DNA from: Zhongshania marina | GTDB taxonomy: Bacteria; Pseudomonadota; Gammaproteobacteria; Pseudomonadales; Spongiibacteraceae | Length of the DNA: 64,000 nucleotides | Assembly: GCF_002915595.1 (NCBI RefSeq) | Contig: NZ_PQGG01000007.1 | Span: forward strand, 1 to 64,000 | Direction of reading: 5' to 3' | Shown: positions 60,107 through 64,000 of the stretch, one piece after another | How the letters are laid out: each line of letters opens with the position of its first letter | Position numbering within the stretch: the first letter of the stretch is position 1 | Notes under the pieces: generated by a model | Told to the model about the DNA's origin: nothing | Databases searched by the model: none | Seen by the model: only the letters and a program-made list of their open reading frames with translations | Program-made: the position numbers and the translations under genes

Positions 60107-61738
60107 ATGGGGCTGCGCCGCCTACTCGCCATTTGCTGGATTATTTGTCACTACCGCCTAGACACCCTAATCCCCGCGGACAAACTACCTCTGCGGGCGC
60201 GTCTGCTTTTAAAGTTAGGGCCGTGGCGCATGTTTCCAAAACGGGGATACAGTCGCGGCGAGAGACTGCGCTGCGCACTGGAAAATCTCGGCCCCATCTT
60301 CATCAAATTTGGCCAAGTATTATCTACCCGTCGCGACTTACTACCCGACGACGTCTCGGAAGAGCTGACCAAATTACAAGACCAAGTTCCGCCCTTTGCC
60401 AGTGAACTCGCCGTCGCCGCCATTGAAACAGCCCTGGGCAAACCTATAGCAGAATTATTTGCGGCCTTTGACCGCGAGGCATTGGCGTCGGCGTCTATTG
60501 CTCAAGTTCACACCGCCACGCTGCACAATAATATCGACGTCGTCGTTAAAGTCGTGAGACCAGGTATAGAGCGCACCATCACAGCAGACATTCAGCTACT
60601 GCGCACAATAGCGAGACTCGTCCAGCGCTATGTACCTGACGGTCGCCGGCTTCGCCCCATTGAAGTTGTTGAAGATTATCAACACACCATTTTTGACGAG
60701 TTAGACCTCCAGCGTGAAGGCGCCAACACGTCCCAACTAAAACGCAATTTTAAAGACTCGGAAGTGCTTTACGTTCCCGAGGTTTACTGGGACTACACCC
60801 GTCGCAATGTCTTAGTGATGGAGCGTATTCACGGCATTCCCGTCACCGACGTACACACCCTGCGCGAGCAAGGGACCGACATGAAAAAACTCGCGGAACG
60901 CGGCGTGGAAATATTTTTCACCCAGGTTTTCCGCGACAGCTTTTTTCACGCCGATATGCACCCCGGCAATATATTTATAGCCCATAACCGCCCCGCCTCA
61001 CCGCAATATATCGCAATTGATTGCGCCATCATTGGCAGCCTTAGCGATTTCGACCAGTATTATTTAGCCCGCAACCTTTTGGCTATTTTTCAACGCAATT
61101 ACCGCGAAGTGGCCGAGCTACACGTTGAATGTGGCTGGGTGCCGCCTGAAACCCGAGTTCACGAATTTGAAGCTGCCATTCGCAGTGTTAGCGAGCCCAT
61201 TTTCGAAAAGCCGCTAGCTGAAATATCCTTCGGCCAATTGCTACTGTATCTATTTCAAACCGCGCGGCGCTTTGACATGGAAGTGCAGCCCTCTTTAGTT
61301 CTGCTGCAAAAGACCCTATTAAACATCGAGGGCTTGGGGCGACAGCTTTATCCTCAGCTAGATTTATGGTCCACCGCCATGCCGTTTTTGGAGCGCTGGG
61401 TGCGCGATCGCTACTCGCCTCAAAGCATGCTCAAACGCGTGAGTCATAGACTGCCCGGCTGGCTCGAACAACTTCCCCAATTACCAGAAACCCTGCTTGA
61501 ACGGGGAGTACCGAACAAAAGCAGCAGCGCCGCCGAAGAGCTTCGGCATAAAAATGAAGTCAGTCTGGTGCTTCGCGAACAAGCCGCACGTGCGCGCAAT
61601 CAACGCATCGCCATTATTGCCTTAATAAGTGCCGCACTCATCGCCGACCCAGGTATAAGAGATAGCCTGCGCCACCTGCCTAGCAGCAGCGTGTTGCTAT
61701 TCGGTGTCGCTTTATATTTCTTTATCCGCAGCCGCTGA
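60107..61738 (+). CDS. ubiB: Atypical kinase/ATPase UbiB
   Basis: UbiB is an ABC1/ADCK-type protein kinase-like ATPase needed for ubiquinone synthesis. The invariant KxGQ motif is in [17 protein letters not shown] near residue 65. An alanine-rich loop ([11 protein letters not shown]) replaces the kinase glycine-rich loop. The catalytic blocks are HADMHPGN and [10 protein letters not shown]. Two C-terminal transmembrane helices lie near 500-540. Length is 543 residues. Confidence 0.95.
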   Translation: MGLRRLLAICWIICHYRLDTLIPADKLPLRARLLLKLGPWRMFPKRGYSRGERLRCALENLGPIFIKFGQVLSTRRDLLPDDVSEELTKLQDQVPPFASELAVAAIETALGKPIAELFAAFDREALASASIAQVHTATLHNNIDVVVKVVRPGIERTITADIQLLRTIARLVQRYVPDGRRLRPIEVVEDYQHTIFDELDLQREGANTSQLKRNFKDSEVLYVPEVYWDYTRRNVLVMERIHGIPVTDVHTLREQGTDMKKLAERGVEIFFTQVFRDSFFHADMHPGNIFIAHNRPASPQYIAIDCAIIGSLSDFDQYYLARNLLAIFQRNYREVAELHVECGWVPPETRVHEFEAAIRSVSEPIFEKPLAEISFGQLLLYLFQTARRFDMEVQPSLVLLQKTLLNIEGLGRQLYPQLDLWSTAMPFLERWVRDRYSPQSMLKRVSHRLPGWLEQLPQLPETLLERGVPNKSSSAAEELRHKNEVSLVLREQAARARNQRIAIIALISAALIADPGIRDSLRHLPSSSVLLFGVALYFFIRSR

Positions 61739-61747
61739 GGTAAAGTA

Positions 61748-62176
61748 GTGCCCTCACAAAACAGTGCAACAATCATGAATACTGATTTTCTCCAACACAT
61801 CAAATGGAACGACGACGGTTTAGTCGCGGCCATAGCCCAAGATGCCACTAGTGGCCGGGTATTGATGATGGCGTGGATGAACGCCGAGTCTTTGCAGATC
61901 AGCGTAGAAACCGGCGACGCAGTGTATTGGTCGCGCTCGCGGAGCAAATTGTGGCGCAAAGGCGAAAGCTCAGGCAATGTGCAAAAAATTCGCGCGATGG
62001 AGCTAGATTGCGACGGCGATGCACTGCTAATACAAGTTGAACAACTTGGCGGTATTGCCTGCCACACTGGCCGCCAAAGCTGTTTTTACCGCCGACTTAA
62101 TGCTGGCGACTGGCAAACTACTGAAGCCGTATTAAAAGATCCGGCCACCATGTATCAAAAGGTGGACAAATCATGA
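61748..62176 (+). CDS. hisI: Phosphoribosyl-AMP cyclohydrolase
   Basis: HisI opens the adenine ring of phosphoribosyl-AMP, the third histidine step. Conserved blocks are [10 protein letters not shown] near residue 36, [19 protein letters not shown], and the zinc cysteines in DCDGD and [10 protein letters not shown]. The GTG at 61748 has GAGG eight bases upstream. The ATG at 61775 gives a protein closer to family length but lacks a good site, so the start is uncertain. It overlaps hisE by four bases. Confidence 0.93.
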   Translation: MPSQNSATIMNTDFLQHIKWNDDGLVAAIAQDATSGRVLMMAWMNAESLQISVETGDAVYWSRSRSKLWRKGESSGNVQKIRAMELDCDGDALLIQVEQLGGIACHTGRQSCFYRRLNAGDWQTTEAVLKDPATMYQKVDKS

Positions 62177-62511
62177 CCCAGTCTATTCTAGAGCAACTAG
62201 AGGTTGTATTAGCCTCCCGCAAAGACGCCGATCCCGACAGTTCTTATGTCGCCAGCTTACACAGCAAGGGATTAAATAAAATCCTAGAAAAAGTCGGCGA
62301 AGAAGCGGTAGAAACCGTATTAGCTGCAAAAGACGCAGAGCGCGACGGTGACAATAGCAAGCTCATTTATGAAACCGCCGATCTGTGGTTTCATAGCTTG
62401 GTCATGCTCTCCCATCTTGGCGGCAATCACCAGCAAGTGCTAAACGAACTCGCGCGTCGCTTTGGGCTTTCTGGTTTAGACGAAAAAGCAGCGCGAGACA
62501 CTCAGTCTTAA
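62173..62511 (+). CDS. hisE: Phosphoribosyl-ATP pyrophosphatase
   Basis: HisE hydrolyses phosphoribosyl-ATP to phosphoribosyl-AMP, the step before HisI. The all-alpha NTP-pyrophosphohydrolase signature [15 protein letters not shown] and [13 protein letters not shown] are present. Length is 112 residues. HisI and HisE are separate genes here, as in Pseudomonas, rather than the enterobacterial fusion. Confidence 0.95.
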   Translation: MTQSILEQLEVVLASRKDADPDSSYVASLHSKGLNKILEKVGEEAVETVLAAKDAERDGDNSKLIYETADLWFHSLVMLSHLGGNHQQVLNELARRFGLSGLDEKAARDTQS

Positions 62512-62550
62512 CGTCATACATTTACATAAAAAAGTAACAAGGAAACTATT

Positions 62551-62784
62551 ATGGGCTTAGGCGGCATTAGTATTTGGCAACTGTTAATCATCCTTGCCAT
62601 TGTTGTATTACTCTTCGGCACTAAAAAATTAAAGGGTATGGGCAGCGATCTTGGCGGCGCTTTAAAGGGTTTTAAAGACAGCATGCAGGGCGATGACGAC
62701 GACGCAAAAAACATTGAGAAAAAAGCGCAGGAAGACGCCAGCGCAGCCCAGCAAACAGAGAAAAAAGACGAGTCAAAACTATAA
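62551..62784 (+). CDS. tatA: Twin-arginine translocase subunit TatA
   Basis: TatA oligomerises to form the Tat conduit. It has one N-terminal helix ([14 protein letters not shown]) followed by the [20 protein letters not shown] hinge and amphipathic helix, then a charged tail. Length is 77 residues. AAGGAAAC precedes the ATG. tatB begins at the base after its stop. Confidence 0.95.
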   Translation: MGLGGISIWQLLIILAIVVLLFGTKKLKGMGSDLGGALKGFKDSMQGDDDDAKNIEKKAQEDASAAQQTEKKDESKL

Positions 62785-63168
62785 ATGTTTGATATTGGCT
62801 TTGCTGAGCTTTTAGTTATCGCCGTTCTCGGACTCCTTATTCTTGGTCCAGAGCGCTTGCCCGGCGCAATTCGCACCACCTCCCTGTGGATTGGAAGGTT
62901 GCGCCGCAGCTTTAACGATATTCGCTCAGAAATTGAAAAAGAAGTTGGCGCCGATGAAATTCGTCGCCAACTTCACAATGAGTCAGTGCTTGCCTCGCTA
63001 AAGGAAGGTAAAAACTCATTAGATCAAGAGTTAAACAAGGCCGGCAAACAGGTTTCTGAAATAGAAAACAGCATCCACCCTCAGCCGAAGGTCAATAAGC
63101 CGGCGGAGTCAGCCAGCACCCCATCCGAAGCCCAAACCGCGACCGACCAAGATAAGCAGCAATCATGA
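62785..63168 (+). CDS. tatB: Twin-arginine translocase subunit TatB
   Basis: TatB works with TatC in twin-arginine signal recognition. It opens [20 protein letters not shown] with the LGPERLP hinge, then a long amphipathic region (about 25-95) and a Pro/Ala/Gln tail. Length is 127 residues. The stop overlaps the tatC start (ATGA). Confidence 0.95.
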   Translation: MFDIGFAELLVIAVLGLLILGPERLPGAIRTTSLWIGRLRRSFNDIRSEIEKEVGADEIRRQLHNESVLASLKEGKNSLDQELNKAGKQVSEIENSIHPQPKVNKPAESASTPSEAQTATDQDKQQS

Positions 63169-63923
63169 GTGATGCCGAGCAGGATCAAAGCCAACCGCTA
63201 GTAGCCCATTTAACGGAGCTTCGCGACCGTCTACTGCGAATTGTGCTGGCGGTACTGATTTGCACACTGGGCTTATTCCCCTTTGCCAACACCATTTACA
63301 GCTTTGTCTCGGAGCCCATGCAGCGCTTGCTACCTGAAGGCAGCAGCATGATTGCAACCGAAATTGCGTCGACCTTTTTAACCCCGTTTAAGCTGGTTTT
63401 AGTGTCGGCATTTTGTCTGGCTATGCCGGTTATCCTGCACCAAATATGGCAGTTCATTTCCCCTGGCATGTATCGCCACGAAAAACGCATCGCCGCACCA
63501 CTGCTAATATCAAGCGTGGCCTTATTTTATGCCGGTTTGGCCTTTGCTTATTACGTGGTGTTTCCGCTGGTCTTTGGCTTTTTCAGTGGCATCACCCCAG
63601 CTGGGGTGAGCTATACACCCGATATTGCCCGCTTCTTAGACACCGCACTCAAGCTCTTTTTAGCTTTTGGCGTAGCCTTTGAGATCCCTATCGCGACGGT
63701 ACTGGTGATCGCCTCTGGCGCAATCACAGCAAACGATCTTGCCGAAAAGCGGCCCTACGTCATCATCGCCTGCTTTGTATTTGGAATGCTGCTAACACCG
63801 CCGGATGTGATATCGCAAATGCTGCTAGCGGTGCCAATGTGGCTGCTGTTTGAGATAGGGATTATATTTGGCAGGCTGGTGAAAAAGAAAACCGCTGAAA
63901 CTGATACCGACAATCAAGAATAA
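63165..63923 (+). CDS. tatC: Twin-arginine translocase subunit TatC
   Basis: TatC is the six-helix receptor for twin-arginine signals. It begins with [17 protein letters not shown], and shows [20 protein letters not shown] and [15 protein letters not shown] with the conserved glutamate. Length is 252 residues. PhoD at 16160-17794 is a likely client. Confidence 0.96.
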   Translation: MSDAEQDQSQPLVAHLTELRDRLLRIVLAVLICTLGLFPFANTIYSFVSEPMQRLLPEGSSMIATEIASTFLTPFKLVLVSAFCLAMPVILHQIWQFISPGMYRHEKRIAAPLLISSVALFYAGLAFAYYVVFPLVFGFFSGITPAGVSYTPDIARFLDTALKLFLAFGVAFEIPIATVLVIASGAITANDLAEKRPYVIIACFVFGMLLTPPDVISQMLLAVPMWLLFEIGIIFGRLVKKKTAETDTDNQE

Positions 63924-63937
63924 GCCGTAAAACCGCA

Positions 63938-64000
63938 TCAGTACTCGTCTGGTGGCGCCTCGTAACCGAAGGCGAGGTTTTCGAAGCGGGTATGCTTACC
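63938..64000 (-). CDS. dnaB: 3' end of a probable replicative DNA helicase gene (dnaB)
   Basis: The last 63 bases encode, on the minus strand, twenty residues and a TGA stop. The segment GKHTRFENLAFGYE matches the G-[QK]-x-[ST]-RF-[DE]-N ending of DnaB helicases. Only the C-terminus is present, so the call rests on a short motif. The gene converges on tatC. Confidence 0.5.
   Translation of the reverse strand, partial: GKHTRFENLAFGYEAPPDEY

Overview
The window is a piece of a gammaproteobacterial chromosome. Gene order follows the Pseudomonas-like core arrangement in three blocks: miaB-ybeZ-ybeY-ybeX-lnt-leuS-lptE-holA; mrcA / pilMNOPQ-aroK-aroB-gltB-gltD-hemE; and ubiE-ubiJ-ubiB-hisI-hisE-tatABC. 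Moderate GC, the fusion of these blocks, and accessory genes such as Tat-exported PhoD and cobalamin salvage suggest a free-living, probably marine, member of the Pseudomonadales/Cellvibrionales group (for example Spongiibacteraceae). That placement is inference from gene content; there is no rRNA in the window to test it.

Layout. 1-1566: a complete IS1182-type insertion sequence whose terminal repeat begins at the first base of the window. 1607-13885: a DUF1820 gene, then the tRNA/rRNA maturation and envelope block (miaB, ybeZ, ybeY, ybeX, a membrane-anchored FMN/Fe-S glutamate-synthase-like protein, lnt), a 649-bp gap filled with two structured repeats, then leuS-lptE-holA. 13952-18351: two secreted phosphatases (a purple-acid-phosphatase-like lipoprotein and PhoD) plus an unknown lipoprotein. 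18368-21224: cobalamin lower-ligand assembly (cobU, cobT, cobC) and a divergent PduO-type adenosyltransferase. 21260-24575: an ampD-ampE-ROK kinase operon and a TesB thioesterase. 24744-30981: an MDR dehydrogenase, an ABC-2 exporter with a HAD phosphatase, and a TetR regulator divergent from fadH. 31279-38625: assorted single genes (secreted propeller-like protein, MAPEG, hexapeptide acyltransferase, TrmB-like methyltransferase, cysE, M48 protease lipoprotein, tag, DUF4136, DUF1415, a two-helix membrane protein). 38731-52580: on the minus strand pilMNOPQ-aroK-aroB, gltBD and hemE, with mrcA divergent from pilM. 55256-58488: radA, then a two-gene operon encoding a triple-DnaT-domain protein and a lambda-P-like protein. 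58712-63923: ubiquinone biosynthesis (ubiE, ubiJ, ubiB), histidine biosynthesis (hisI, hisE) and Tat export (tatABC). The last 63 bases hold the 3' end of a minus-strand gene that looks like dnaB.

How the genes fit together. The Tat system at the right end is the expected exporter of the twin-arginine PhoD at the left. PilM-Q form the inner-membrane platform, pilotin-linked connector and secretin of a type IV pilus. The cob genes attach the lower ligand to cobinamide salvaged or made elsewhere; cobS is not in the window. The DnaT-like/lambda-P-like pair next to core housekeeping genes, with a probable dnaB end 5.4 kb away, is the most unusual arrangement here and may be a domesticated phage-type helicase-loading module. 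No tRNA, rRNA, CRISPR array or prophage was found.
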